DNA of 64,000 bases, from NCBI RefSeq assembly GCF_023897015.1, contig NZ_JAMHFY010000004.1, positions 124,001 through 188,000 on the forward strand, given 5' to 3'. The notes under the pieces were generated by a model. It was not told the DNA's origin. It searched no databases and worked only from the letters and a program-made list of their open reading frames with translations. This stretch comes from Desulfosporosinus nitroreducens. GTDB taxonomy: Bacteria > Bacillota > Desulfitobacteriia > Desulfitobacteriales > Desulfitobacteriaceae. Shown here one piece after another: positions 15,021 through 23,151 of this stretch. Each line of letters begins with the position of its first letter. The first letter of the stretch is position 1. The position numbers and the translations under genes were made by a program.

Positions 15021-15380
15021 TCATGCTTTCAGCCGTTTAACTTCTTCTTCCGTCATACCTGTTGCTTTAACTACCGTTGAGATCTCCATGCCCAAGTCCA
15101 AAAGATTCTTCGCCACTTCTGCCCTTCCTTTATTCTCCGCGGTCTCTATTCTCGTTAGCTGGTCACGAAGCTCGGCTTCTCTGGCATCGTACAGCATTCT
15201 TGCCTTTTCATCCTTACTGATAATCTGCAATAAATCATAGGCCTTTTTGATGTCCTTATTCTTTTCTGCTAACATCTCAATCACTCCTTTTGATTTTGCA
15301 TCTAGGAATTCCATCCATTCAACGATGGGATCATTCTCGTCTCTTTGAATATCCAAATCTGCTAGCTTTACGATCTGTGA
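15021..15380 (-). pseudogene. Rpn-type recombination-promoting nuclease, C-terminal part
   Basis: The frame begins SQIVKLADLDIQRDENDPIV and continues through WMEFLDAKSKG, a helical region with YDAREAELRDQ, and the ending VVKATGMTEEEVKRLK. These are the closing parts of the PDDEXK_2/Rpn family (PF12784). The N-terminal nuclease core with the D..ExK residues is missing and a stop lies just upstream, so about two thirds of the gene is lost. The C-terminal segment might still be expressed from an internal ATG at 15356, but no ribosome binding site is clear. Confidence 0.7.
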
Positions 15381-15426
15381 CTATTTTTAAGCAGATCTTC
15401 CACCACAAATTTGACGTATTTAGACA

Positions 15427-15452
15427 ATATTATCTGTTATAACAGATAATAT
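15427..15452. promoter_or_regulatory. Perfect 26 bp palindrome upstream of the SPFH gene
   Basis: ATATTATCTGTTA is followed directly by its reverse complement. It lies about 95 bp before the SPFH gene start, in the promoter region. It may be an operator for a dimeric regulator, or the terminator of an earlier gene. Confidence 0.55.
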
Positions 15453-15546
15453 ATGACATCGAGCACATATTCTTTATAGCGTTTTATCACTCAATTAAGG
15501 TATAGTAAATATTGACTAAAAAATTAATTAAAAAGGAGGATGCCAG

Positions 15547-16383
15547 TTGGATTCTAAAAAAATTGTTAATATGGTCCCTAAACTAAAAATAAGTCCAGGA
15601 CTTATTACATTTGGCATTGTGATTATAGTTATTTTTTTCACAACGCTTAATTCTTTTGTAATCGTTAATGCTGGTCATAGAGGTATTGTTCTCCAATTGG
15701 GAGCTGTCCGCCCCGTCGTCTTTACTGAAGGACTCCATTTTAAGATTCCTTTCATTCAAGACGTGATCCCTATTGATGTACGAGTCCAGAAATCTCAATC
15801 CGATCAAACTGCTGCTTCCAAAGACCTCCAAATCGTCACCACAACTGTGGCTGTTAACTTTCACCTTGATCCCAATCAAGCGAATACACTTTACCAAAGT
15901 GTAGGTTTGTCCTACGGAGAGCGAATCGTTGATCCCGCCATCGGCGAGGCAGTAAAAGCTGTAACAGCCCAATATACCGCTGAGGAATTGATCTCTAAAC
16001 GTTCTGAAGTAAGCAGCAAGATCAAAGAGACTCTCTCTTCAAAGCTAGCAACCTATTATATGATTCTCGATGAAATTAATATTACAGAATTTAAATTTAG
16101 TCAAGAGTTCAATAACGCGATTGAGCAAAAACAAATTGCTGAGCAGCAAGCTCTAAAGGCCAATCTTGATCTGCAGAGAATAGAGATCGAGGCTAAACAA
16201 AAAATTGAACAAGCTAAAGCAGAAGCTGAGTCTCTACGACTCCAAAAACAAGAAGTCACTGCTGAACTTGTTAAACTAAGAGAAATAGAAGCTCAGATTA
16301 AAGCCATCGAAAAATGGGATGGTAAACTACCGAATGTTACTGGTGGTGCTGTTCCTTTTGTTGATGTTAATAACGCCCAATAA
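15547..16383 (+). CDS. SPFH/prohibitin-family membrane protein
   Basis: The 278-residue protein has one N-terminal membrane helix (about residues 20-42) and a band-7/prohibitin domain. The domain runs from VNAGHRGIVLQLGAVRPVVF through LQIVTTTVAVNFHLDP to a long charged helix at 180-255 (EQKQIAEQQALKANLDL and so on). Such proteins form large ring scaffolds on the membrane and modulate proteases such as FtsH. TTG 15547 follows AAGGAGG at ideal spacing. It is alone between a palindrome and a strong terminator. HflC or eukaryotic prohibitin are its nearest relatives. Confidence 0.88.
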   Translation: MDSKKIVNMVPKLKISPGLITFGIVIIVIFFTTLNSFVIVNAGHRGIVLQLGAVRPVVFTEGLHFKIPFIQDVIPIDVRVQKSQSDQTAASKDLQIVTTTVAVNFHLDPNQANTLYQSVGLSYGERIVDPAIGEAVKAVTAQYTAEELISKRSEVSSKIKETLSSKLATYYMILDEINITEFKFSQEFNNAIEQKQIAEQQALKANLDLQRIEIEAKQKIEQAKAEAESLRLQKQEVTAELVKLREIEAQIKAIEKWDGKLPNVTGGAVPFVDVNNAQ

Positions 16384-16403
16384 ATCCCTGTATAACTATT
16401 ATC

Positions 16404-16436
16404 GCCCCCAAAGATAATTACTTTGGGGGCCTTTTT
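16404..16436 (+). terminator. Terminator of the SPFH gene
   Basis: GCCCCCAAAG pairs with CTTTGGGGGC around 7 bases, followed by CTTTTTG; a classical intrinsic terminator. Confidence 0.9.
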
Positions 16437-16516
16437 GTTCTTTCGATTAAAATATGCTGGACCCATCTTTAAAACTACTAATGCACACTTTGTGCACTTT
16501 AAGCCAATGATAAGTT

Positions 16517-16594
16517 GGGTCGAGTAGAATGGCGCGCTTTACAGCGCAAAACCCTATCAGAACCGTGCTTGCGCAATTAACGCACACGGCTTCT
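16517..16594 (-). mobile_element. Group II intron remnant: domains V and VI
   Basis: On the minus strand AAGCCGTGTGCG, a short loop, then CGCAAGCACGGTTC gives the conserved domain V hairpin, including the AGC triad and the CGGTTC end. It is followed by a second hairpin (GGGTTTTGCGC to CTCGACCC) with a TCTACTC segment in the place of the branch-point adenosine of domain VI. No reverse transcriptase gene or upstream domains are left, so this is only the 3' end of an intron. Confidence 0.65.
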
Positions 16595-16634
16595 CATAGC
16601 GCTTCGGTTAATTCGAACCCCTCTTCTTTTTCGA

Positions 16635-16672
16635 ACAATAAGTTGGTAAGTTGGTGTCAGGCACCGGTCCCC
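16635..16672. repeat. REP-like repeat, copy 2
   Basis: AACAATAAGTTGGTAAGTTG leads to GGTGTCAGGCACCGGTCCCC. It is close to the group II intron tail and shares AATAAGTTG and the palindromic core with copies at 14982 and 20018. Confidence 0.75.
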
Positions 16673-16788
16673 ATTTGCTCTGCTCTTCGACCCCGGTCGG
16701 ACAATGGTACTAGATCTATAAGGTACCATTATGCTGCCCCCGCCTTCTGAAAAACGAAAGCTCCAACGAAGAACTTTTCGAGGCTCAA

Positions 16789-18186
16789 TCAGAATTGTTC
16801 CTCATTGTTTGGGGGGGCAGACCCCCTTGCTAAAGAGGCAAAGATCCCAATGCAACAAAGAACAGAAAAAACAGTGAAACTGGCTCTCGAACTTTGCAGA
16901 AAACTCGTAACATAATCTGGTGAATCGAGAGTTAAATTTTTCATACTTAAAGAAGTGATGAGGGCTACAATCGTCATACTCAGCGTCTGTCCGAGCAGTC
17001 TCATGGTTCCAAGGGTAGAAGAAGCTACTCCGTAAAGCGCTCGATCCACTGAACTCATTACAGCATTTGAATTGGGGGACGAAAAAAAGGCAAAGCCCAG
17101 ACCGATAAACGCCAGATTAATTATAACAAGTAAAATAGAGGTCTTTTCATCCAGAAAGATAAAAAAGAACAGTCCCAAGGTAGTAATAGCCATCCCTAAT
17201 GAAGCAAGTATTTGGGAATTGATTCGATCCGATAAACGTCCGGCTAAAGGGGAAAGAGCGGCCATAAGTATTGGCTGGGACAATAGAATCAAACCTGATT
17301 GAGAGATTTCGATATTCTGTACATTTTGAAGATATAAAGACATCAGGAAGGTTAAAGCAAAGGTAGCACTGTAATTAATGAGAGCAGCCAAATTTGAAAA
17401 AGTAAAGGCACGATTATTCATAAACATGCGTATTGGCAATAAGGGATTAGAAATTTTAGTTTCATAGACAACAAAAGCGATCAAAAGTGTCAGACCGAGA
17501 ATAAAGGTTATCATATATTGGAAACCTGCAGTAATATCAGTTAACCCATAGAGAAAGAGCAATATGCCCAAGATCCAAAGAATACCGCCCCACTTGTCAA
17601 ATTTGTCCACTGCCCCCAACCATTCACCAGAGAGCTTAGCCAATGTTAAGCAGAGGACAACTAAAGCAATTGCAAAGTTAAAATAAAAGATACCTCGCCA
17701 ACCTATCGTACTGCATATCACGCCCCCTAATACAGGCCCTAACGAGAGACCGATATAGGTCGATGCAGCGCTAAGACCCATCGCTTTTCCACGTTCTTTT
17801 GGTGGGACAACTGACGTTAGTATCGCCATAGAGGTCCCAAAAATCATAGCACTAGCGACTCCCTGCAAAACTCTAAAGATTATAAACATCGAGAACGACC
17901 AAGCGAATCCACTGCCTAAAGCCGTTAAGGCAAAAAGGAACATTCCAACTGTAAAGACTTTTTTCCGACCCACAATATCCGCTAAACGTCCAAAGGGAAG
18001 TAAAAAAGCAGCCGATGCCAAGAGATAACTGGTTACGACCCAGTTCAGCAAAGATTGGCCAACGCCGAACTCCAGAGCCATCTGTGGGATACCCAAATTG
18101 ATGGCATTTCCCATAAATGGGGCAATGAAGGATGTTATCATGACGATAACCATAGTAAGCTTAACCATAGATCGATTCTCTTCCAT
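16789..18186 (-). CDS. MFS drug exporter, DHA2 (EmrB/QacA) type
   Basis: The 465-residue membrane protein has about 13-14 helices. Motif A appears as GRLADIVGRKK in the loop after helix 2, and motif C as GLSLGPVLGG in helix 5. Both are typical of drug:proton antiporters. The first helix reads FIAPFMGNAINLGIPQMALEF, with Asn/Gly in place of the D(T/S)TIVN line of many DHA2 pumps, so substrate choice may differ. ATG 18186 follows AGGGGGA. No TetR- or MarR-type regulator gene is adjacent. Confidence 0.87.
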   Translation of the reverse strand: MEENRSMVKLTMVIVMITSFIAPFMGNAINLGIPQMALEFGVGQSLLNWVVTSYLLASAAFLLPFGRLADIVGRKKVFTVGMFLFALTALGSGFAWSFSMFIIFRVLQGVASAMIFGTSMAILTSVVPPKERGKAMGLSAASTYIGLSLGPVLGGVICSTIGWRGIFYFNFAIALVVLCLTLAKLSGEWLGAVDKFDKWGGILWILGILLFLYGLTDITAGFQYMITFILGLTLLIAFVVYETKISNPLLPIRMFMNNRAFTFSNLAALINYSATFALTFLMSLYLQNVQNIEISQSGLILLSQPILMAALSPLAGRLSDRINSQILASLGMAITTLGLFFFIFLDEKTSILLVIINLAFIGLGFAFFSSPNSNAVMSSVDRALYGVASSTLGTMRLLGQTLSMTIVALITSLSMKNLTLDSPDYVTSFLQSSRASFTVFSVLCCIGIFASLARGSAPPNNEEQF

Positions 18187-18537
18187 AATATTTCCCCCTA
18201 AAACACTCTTTCTCATCTAAATATCAAGAACTTGTTTTGTCCTTACCTACAACTATAATCCTAATCTCCCGCGAAACATGCCGAAAACATGAATGGTTTG
18301 AACACTTCTCGGGTTCGACAGTCAAAAGCCAGTTCACTAGAGCCTCTAGCCTTTGCGTTGCAAGGCCTTGAGGTTTTTCGTATGCCTACAGATACAGACT
18401 GCCAGAAAGGCATTGCTAACCCCCTGAACATATTCGACGAAATCTGGGAAGTACAGTCCCCGGGGAGGAAAAGGTTGACCCCCGAAGAACTTCGAAGGCC
18501 TTTTCCGACCCGTGTAAGAAAACAAAGGTTCCGAGTA
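18187..18537. other. Gene-free stretch
   Basis: It contains the MFS gene's leader. Near 18455-18512 are the words CAGTCCCCGG, AAAGGTTG and AAGGCCTTTTCCGACCC, also found in order near 7681-7765. A frame is open but has no ribosome binding site and no recognisable protein. Confidence 0.5.
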
Positions 18538-18600
18538 CTATAAAACCAGTATCCGACTATCTAGTGGGCCTGACCCAATAACAAAAAACCCTATCGCTAA
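18538..18600 (+). pseudogene. Remnant of the XRE regulator, C-terminal end
   Basis: This matches the last 60 bases of the regulator gene at 1846-1904 (CTATAAAACCAGTATC to AACCCTATCGCTAA). At least two inserted bases break the frame of YKTSIDHLLGLTNNKKPYR. No domain remains. Confidence 0.75.
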
Positions 18601-18635
18601 AGGTAAGGGACAAATAGCCTCAATCCTTACAGGAT

Positions 18636-18929
18636 TTATTCTTCCCCACGGAGGAATTCCTCTTTTCCACTCAATACTTCAATCATAATCAATGCCCCTA
18701 GTCTAAATCCGCAGACAAACGATTCAGTAGCTTCCATTGAACTTGATTGAGAACGCAAATCCAATAGGGTTTCCAGCTGATTATAATCATCTTCAGAAAG
18801 CTTCTTCTTCCAGATTGCAAGAATTTCTGATATTCTTTTATTTAATGGACGGTATTTGGGGTCTTTTGAAACAATCAGTTCACTGGGATATAAGTTGCCG
18901 TTATACAATTCTTCCAGAATAGTTTTCAT
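18636..18929 (-). CDS. DUF6809 family protein
   Basis: The 97-residue protein matches the small DUF6809 family of Clostridia: ILEELYNGNLYPSELIVSKDP near the start, a middle helix WKKKLSEDDYNQLETLLDL, and the ending ESFVCGFRLGALIMIEVLSG. It is predicted to be helical and soluble. AAGGCGG stands just before the ATG. Its function is unknown. Family members are often found near small regulators and mobile DNA, as here between two dead XRE genes. Confidence 0.75.
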   Translation of the reverse strand: MKTILEELYNGNLYPSELIVSKDPKYRPLNKRISEILAIWKKKLSEDDYNQLETLLDLRSQSSSMEATESFVCGFRLGALIMIEVLSGKEEFLRGEE

Positions 18930-19010
18930 ATTCCGCCTTCCCTCTTTCTATAATACTTCTGCAGTCACCTCAAGACAATTATAGTTTAGTAAATTATCCA
19001 CTATTGATTT

Positions 19011-19029
19011 TTAGCGATAATATCGCTAA
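19011..19029. promoter_or_regulatory. Operator palindrome before a dead XRE gene
   Basis: TTAGCGATAATATCGCTAA has perfect 9-base arms around one A. It shares GCGATA with the operator sites at 1623-1664 and lies 29 bp before a start codon preceded by GAGGTGAGGTGG, so the control region has outlived the gene. Confidence 0.6.
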
Positions 19030-19057
19030 GATTCTCTCGAGTGGTGAGGTGAGGTGG

Positions 19058-19161
19058 ATGTACCCACCGGAATCTTAATCAAACTGGCCGAATTCCATAA
19101 TACAAGTACAGATTATCTCTTGAACAGAACAAACAGAAAAAAGCCATATCCGAAGGTCTGA
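19058..19161 (+). pseudogene. XRE regulator with internal deletion
   Basis: After a good ribosome binding site comes ATGTAC, matching the MY start of the regulator at 1692. The sequence then jumps, out of frame, to TGILIKLAEFHNTSTDYLL and NRTNRKKPYPKV, the last third of such a regulator. The helix-turn-helix is lost. Judging by its end, it is a divergent paralogue of the 1692 gene. Confidence 0.75.
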
Positions 19162-19262
19162 TTCATCTAACTATTAAATTGACGCTATATGAGCGAGTGT
19201 AAAACCGACTTTGCATTCAACTCGCTACCTTCAACTACGCCTAGGAATGCCGTCAATAAGAT

Positions 19263-19293
19263 AAGGCATCGGAATAAAAACCGATGCCTTTTT
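19263..19293. terminator. Terminator hairpin
   Basis: AAGGCATCGG pairs with CCGATGCCTT around 8 bases, followed by TTTTT on the plus strand. It lies at the downstream end of the polysaccharide locus and after the dead XRE gene. Confidence 0.75.
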
Positions 19294-19330
19294 GATCAAG
19301 CGCAATGAATGTGTTGGCTTCCAGAGATGT

Positions 19331-20012
19331 TTACTTCACATCATAATAATCAACGTACCAATCAGCGAACTTCTGTAACCCTTCTTCAATGCTAGTACTA
19401 GGTTTGAAGTCAAAATCTCTCTCCAAAGGCGAACTATCACTATAGGTAGCTTTAACATCACCTGGTTGCATAGGAAGGAACTCTTTCTCTGCAACAATCG
19501 TTCTCCCAACTGCCTTACTTAATGCTTTTTCGAGTGTAGCGATATAATCCATCAATTGCTCCGGTTGATTGTTACCTATATTGTAAACTGCGTATTGTAT
19601 ACCATTTAGGATGCTGTCCTTATCGTCTTTCTTAGCGGGTGGATTACACAATATCCTCGCCACAGATTCCACGATATCATCTATATATGTGAAGTCCCTA
19701 TAGCAATCCCCAAAAACACCTTGATTGTCTCCCCATTAAAGATCTTCTGAGTAAAACCGAAATAGGCCATGTCAGGTCTTCCCATTGGACCATAAACGGT
19801 GAAGAATCTTAAGCCTGTACAAGGTATACCGTACAATTGACTATAAGTATGGGCCATCAACTCATTTGACTTTTTGGTGGCAGCATAGAGAGAAACAGGA
19901 TTGTCCACCTTATCATCTGTAGAGAACGGTACTTTTGTATTTGCACCGTAGACTGAACTAGAGGATGCATAGACTAAATGTTCGACGGGGTTGCGAACCA
20001 AAGTCTTCACAA
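19331..20012 (-). pseudogene. UDP-sugar epimerase, truncated and frameshifted
   Basis: The upstream frame has [20 protein letters not shown] and the catalytic [17 protein letters not shown] (YxxxK). The downstream frame has ESVARILCNPPAKK to the normal end. Between them, GTGTTTTTGGGGATTGC breaks what should read [19 protein letters not shown]. The N-terminal Rossmann part is missing and the break is next to the REP-like repeat at 20018. The sequence is closest to UDP-glucuronate 4-epimerases of capsule loci, and it probably once supplied a uronic acid for this polysaccharide. Confidence 0.8.
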
Positions 20013-20017
20013 GCTAA

Positions 20018-20074
20018 ACAATAAGTTGATAAGTTGGTGTCAGGCACCGGGTTCCGCTGGCACCGGGTTCCGCT
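20018..20074. repeat. REP-like repeat, copy 3
   Basis: AACAATAAGTTGATAAGTTG, then GGTGTCAGGCACCGGGTTCC, then a second GGCACCGGGTTCCGC. It abuts the truncated end of the epimerase pseudogene, so repeat-associated rearrangement probably removed the gene's start. Confidence 0.75.
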
Positions 20075-20329
20075 TCCATTTTCTTAGTTTTTCATATTTC
20101 TTGAAACAAGCTTCGTTCATAACAATTAATATATTGAAAAGCTCTGTCCTAAATCTATTTGATCAGTCGGTTAGAAGGAGCCGACAATATTCGTGAAGTA
20201 CCACTCCCTACCGAGCGAACATGGCATCCAGGTATTCTTCTAAATTGTGTTGGGGTCAGACCACGGAACAATTCTGACAACGGAACAATTGTTATCGAGC
20301 ATTAACGACACAATTATTATGATACCCAC

Positions 20330-20367
20330 CGGAACGGGCAGCCAACTGATGGATTAGCCCGTTTCCG
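20330..20367 (-). terminator. Terminator at the end of the polysaccharide operon
   Basis: CGGAACGGGC pairs with GCCCGTTTCCG around a 17-base loop, 28 bp after the cysNC stop; the T-run is weak. Confidence 0.55.
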
Positions 20368-20394
20368 TTATCGACGCCAGTTAAGTTAGCGGGA

Positions 20395-22287
20395 TCACCT
20401 GCTTGATGTTACACCCTTTGCTTGACGCACTGCACGACCTCGGAGTAAGGATGACTGAAATAGGAGGCCTTCCCTCAGATATATCATTTGTTTAATAATA
20501 ATATCTGTTGCAATCTCGATAGAAAACTTACTCGTGTCAATCTCAATATCAGGATTTTCAGGTGCTTCATAAGGACTTGAAATCCCAGTGAAATTAGGTA
20601 TCTCCCCTGCTCGAGCTTTTTTGTAAAGCCCTTTTACATCTCTTTTTTCACATTCTTCAAGAGGTGTGCTGACATATATTTCAACGAACTCATTACCTAT
20701 TATTCTTTTCGCATTTTCTCTGTCATTTTTATATGGAGAAATAAAGGAAGTAATGACAATAATTCCTGCATCATTCATTAGATTAGCAACTTCGGCAATC
20801 CTTCTGATATTTTCAATTCTATCGGCCTCTTTAAAGCCTAGGTTTTTATTTAAACCGTGCCTAATATTGTCACCATCAAGCAGCATAGTATGTTTACCCA
20901 TCGCAACAAGTTTCTTCTCTACTTCATTAGCAAGAGTAGACTTCCCAGAACCTGAAAGGCCTGTGAACCAAAGAGTCAGCGGTTTTTGGCCCTTTTGTTC
21001 GGCACGAATTTCCCGAGTGATATCAGTATTCTGCCACACAACATTCGTTGATCTTCTCAACGAATGTTCGATAACCCCCAATGCAGAGGTTTTATTTGTA
21101 ATCTTGTCGATTAAACTAAGAGTCCCTAATGCCCTGTTATTCTTAAATTTATCAAACACAATATTTTCGGATAGAGCTATATCACATACTGCCAGTTCAT
21201 TCCTTAATAGACTGTTGACGCTAATCCTATTGCCTGTATTTGTGTCAATTATATATTTAAGTGCCATAACCGTAGCTGTTAGAACTTTGGCCCCTACCCT
21301 AATGTGGTAGCTTTTTCCCGCAACAAGCTCTGTGTCATCCAGCCAAAGGATTGTAGCGGTAAGCATATCGGCAATTTGAAGATTAACATCTTTAACTAAG
21401 ACACATCCTCTTGTAACATCCACATCTTTGTCAAGACAAATTGTAACTGCTTGCCCCATAAATGCCTGATCTTTTTTACTATCCGTATAAATACCTTTTA
21501 TTTTGGTCTTTTGATTGCTCGGAAGCGTAAGAATCTCATCACCAACAGAAATAGTCCCCGATTCTATCTGTCCCTGAAGTTCTCTGAACGAATCATTAAA
21601 TTTCAGTTTTGCCACCTTTTGAACTAACATGACAAAACTGTCACTGTTCGGGTTTGAGTTAGCGTCGATCTCTTCAAGATAAGGAAGTAGGGGCAATCCC
21701 TCATACCAGGGCATATGATTAGATGGCTTAATAATATTATCTCCCTGAGTTGCCGAAACCGGAATAACCACTACACTTTTTAAATTAAAATTAGCTGTAG
21801 AATTTAGTAAATCTTGTTTGATTTCTCTAAATCTCTTAAAATCATAATAAATGAAATCCATCTTGTTCACGACGAGAACAACGTGTTGAATCCCCATCAA
21901 GGTGCAAATTCTGAGATGCCTTTTAGTTTGCTCAGACACCCCTTGGCCCCCATCCACGACAATAACAGCTAAATCAGTAAAAAAAGCCCCCAGCGCTATT
22001 TCACTCATAGATTGCTCCCGACCAGGCGTATCGGCAACAATGAAAGACCTAGAAGCGGTTGCATAATAACGGCTAGTTACATTCTTAACAATTTCTTGCT
22101 CAGTTAGCAAATCGTTATAGGCAATAGAATCATTAATTTCTTCACCATGAATGCCAGTTTTGCTATCTGGTTCCCCGGCTTTATCATTAGAAGTTAATAA
22201 CTTTTCCTTACCAAACATACTTTCAATCAATGTCGATTTGCCGCCGTCAACTGATCCGCAGGTAACTACTTTAACTATAGTTTTCAT
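20395..22287 (-). CDS. cysNC: CysN-CysC fusion: GTPase-like domain plus APS kinase
   Basis: The 630-residue protein joins a CysN-type translation-factor GTPase (residues 1-410) to an APS kinase (from about 433). In the first half G1 is GSVDGGKST and G4 is NKMD, but switch I reads TEQEIVKNV where CysN has REQGITIDV, and switch II reads DTPGREQ instead of DTPGHEQ. The catalytic Thr and His are therefore missing. The kinase half is complete: GLSGSGKST, DGDNIRHGLN, SFISPY. It should convert APS to PAPS, the sulfate donor for the sulfotransferase upstream. No cysD lies in the window, so APS may come from another ATP sulfurylase (inference). The last 12 residues look non-family. Confidence 0.85.
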   Translation of the reverse strand: MKTIVKVVTCGSVDGGKSTLIESMFGKEKLLTSNDKAGEPDSKTGIHGEEINDSIAYNDLLTEQEIVKNVTSRYYATASRSFIVADTPGREQSMSEIALGAFFTDLAVIVVDGGQGVSEQTKRHLRICTLMGIQHVVLVVNKMDFIYYDFKRFREIKQDLLNSTANFNLKSVVVIPVSATQGDNIIKPSNHMPWYEGLPLLPYLEEIDANSNPNSDSFVMLVQKVAKLKFNDSFRELQGQIESGTISVGDEILTLPSNQKTKIKGIYTDSKKDQAFMGQAVTICLDKDVDVTRGCVLVKDVNLQIADMLTATILWLDDTELVAGKSYHIRVGAKVLTATVMALKYIIDTNTGNRISVNSLLRNELAVCDIALSENIVFDKFKNNRALGTLSLIDKITNKTSALGVIEHSLRRSTNVVWQNTDITREIRAEQKGQKPLTLWFTGLSGSGKSTLANEVEKKLVAMGKHTMLLDGDNIRHGLNKNLGFKEADRIENIRRIAEVANLMNDAGIIVITSFISPYKNDRENAKRIIGNEFVEIYVSTPLEECEKRDVKGLYKKARAGEIPNFTGISSPYEAPENPDIEIDTSKFSIEIATDIIIKQMIYLREGLLFQSSLLRGRAVRQAKGVTSSR

Positions 22288-22328
22288 TATGAAATACCTT
22301 CTTTTTCTTCTTACCTTTAGACAGCTTC

Positions 22329-23123
22329 TTATACCCAGATATTTTCTCTCCTATTAACTACATAAAACCCTTTTTCATTCAGAATGTTCTCCCGATTATA
22401 AAGCATCTCAGATCCATCCATTTGCCTGAAGATGCCCCCGGCTTCTTCAACGATGCACTGCATAGCAGCCGTATCCCATTCAGAAGTTAAACCAAAACGG
22501 TAATATACATCTGCTTTACCTGAGGCTACCATGCAGCCTTTTAGTGAGCTTCCTGCTGAAAGTATCTCTTTAATTTTATCCTTATTGTCCTCAATTAACC
22601 TAGCCTCCTTCTCAGAGGAATGAGATTTACTACCCACCATAATGAGATTCCTTGTTTTATCTGTCACCTTAAGCCTCGTATTCTCAGCTTTATATTCTCT
22701 ATAACCAATTTTTTCTAAATATGCACCTTGATCTTTGCTTGCATAATATAACTCTCCAGTCACAGGAACATAAATAACACCTATAATAACTTTATGCCTA
22801 TAGGCCAAAGCGATGTTGACAGTAAATTGACCATTCCTTTTGACGAATTCCTTAGTTCCATCCAGCGGATCAACAATAAAACAATAGTCAGTTGTTAATC
22901 TACTTTTATCATCTCGTGACTCTTCAGATAGGATTGAGTACTCTGAAAAATTGTCCTTAAGCCCTTTTGCAATAATTTCATTAGCATTTATATCTGCTAT
23001 TGTCAGAGGGGACTTGTCATTCTTCATCTCAACATCAAAATCTGTTGCGTAAACCTTTATAATTACTCTTCCAGCTTCCATTGCCAATGCTTTACATTTA
23101 TCTAATATTTGTTGTATTTTCAT
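22329..23123 (-). CDS. cysQ: 3'(2'),5'-bisphosphate nucleotidase
   Basis: The 264-residue protein is a lithium-sensitive inositol-monophosphatase-fold enzyme. The metal-binding motifs are present: ILSEES, VDPLDGTKEF and SEWDTAA. CysQ removes the 3'-phosphate from PAP left after sulfate transfer and so keeps the sulfotransferase running; it can also act on PAPS. ATG 23123 follows GAGAGG. It sits directly before cysNC in the same operon. Together with the sulfotransferase they form a PAPS make-use-recycle set. Confidence 0.9.
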   Translation of the reverse strand: MKIQQILDKCKALAMEAGRVIIKVYATDFDVEMKNDKSPLTIADINANEIIAKGLKDNFSEYSILSEESRDDKSRLTTDYCFIVDPLDGTKEFVKRNGQFTVNIALAYRHKVIIGVIYVPVTGELYYASKDQGAYLEKIGYREYKAENTRLKVTDKTRNLIMVGSKSHSSEKEARLIEDNKDKIKEILSAGSSLKGCMVASGKADVYYRFGLTSEWDTAAMQCIVEEAGGIFRQMDGSEMLYNRENILNEKGFYVVNRRENIWV

Positions 23124-23151
23124 TTGATCCTCTCTCTTCAATTTTATTAAA

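Noticed and set aside
14752-15024. 90-codon minus-strand frame
   Set aside because: It runs through a terminator hairpin and the REP-like repeat and resembles no protein.
15391-15412. Short match of AAGCAGATCTTCCACCACAA to sequence near 11983 in the transporter gene
   Set aside because: Only about 20 bases with a mismatch; too short to separate from chance or a tiny fragment.
18289-18543. 84-codon plus-strand frame
   Set aside because: No ribosome binding site, passes through shared repeat debris and shows no protein-like pattern.
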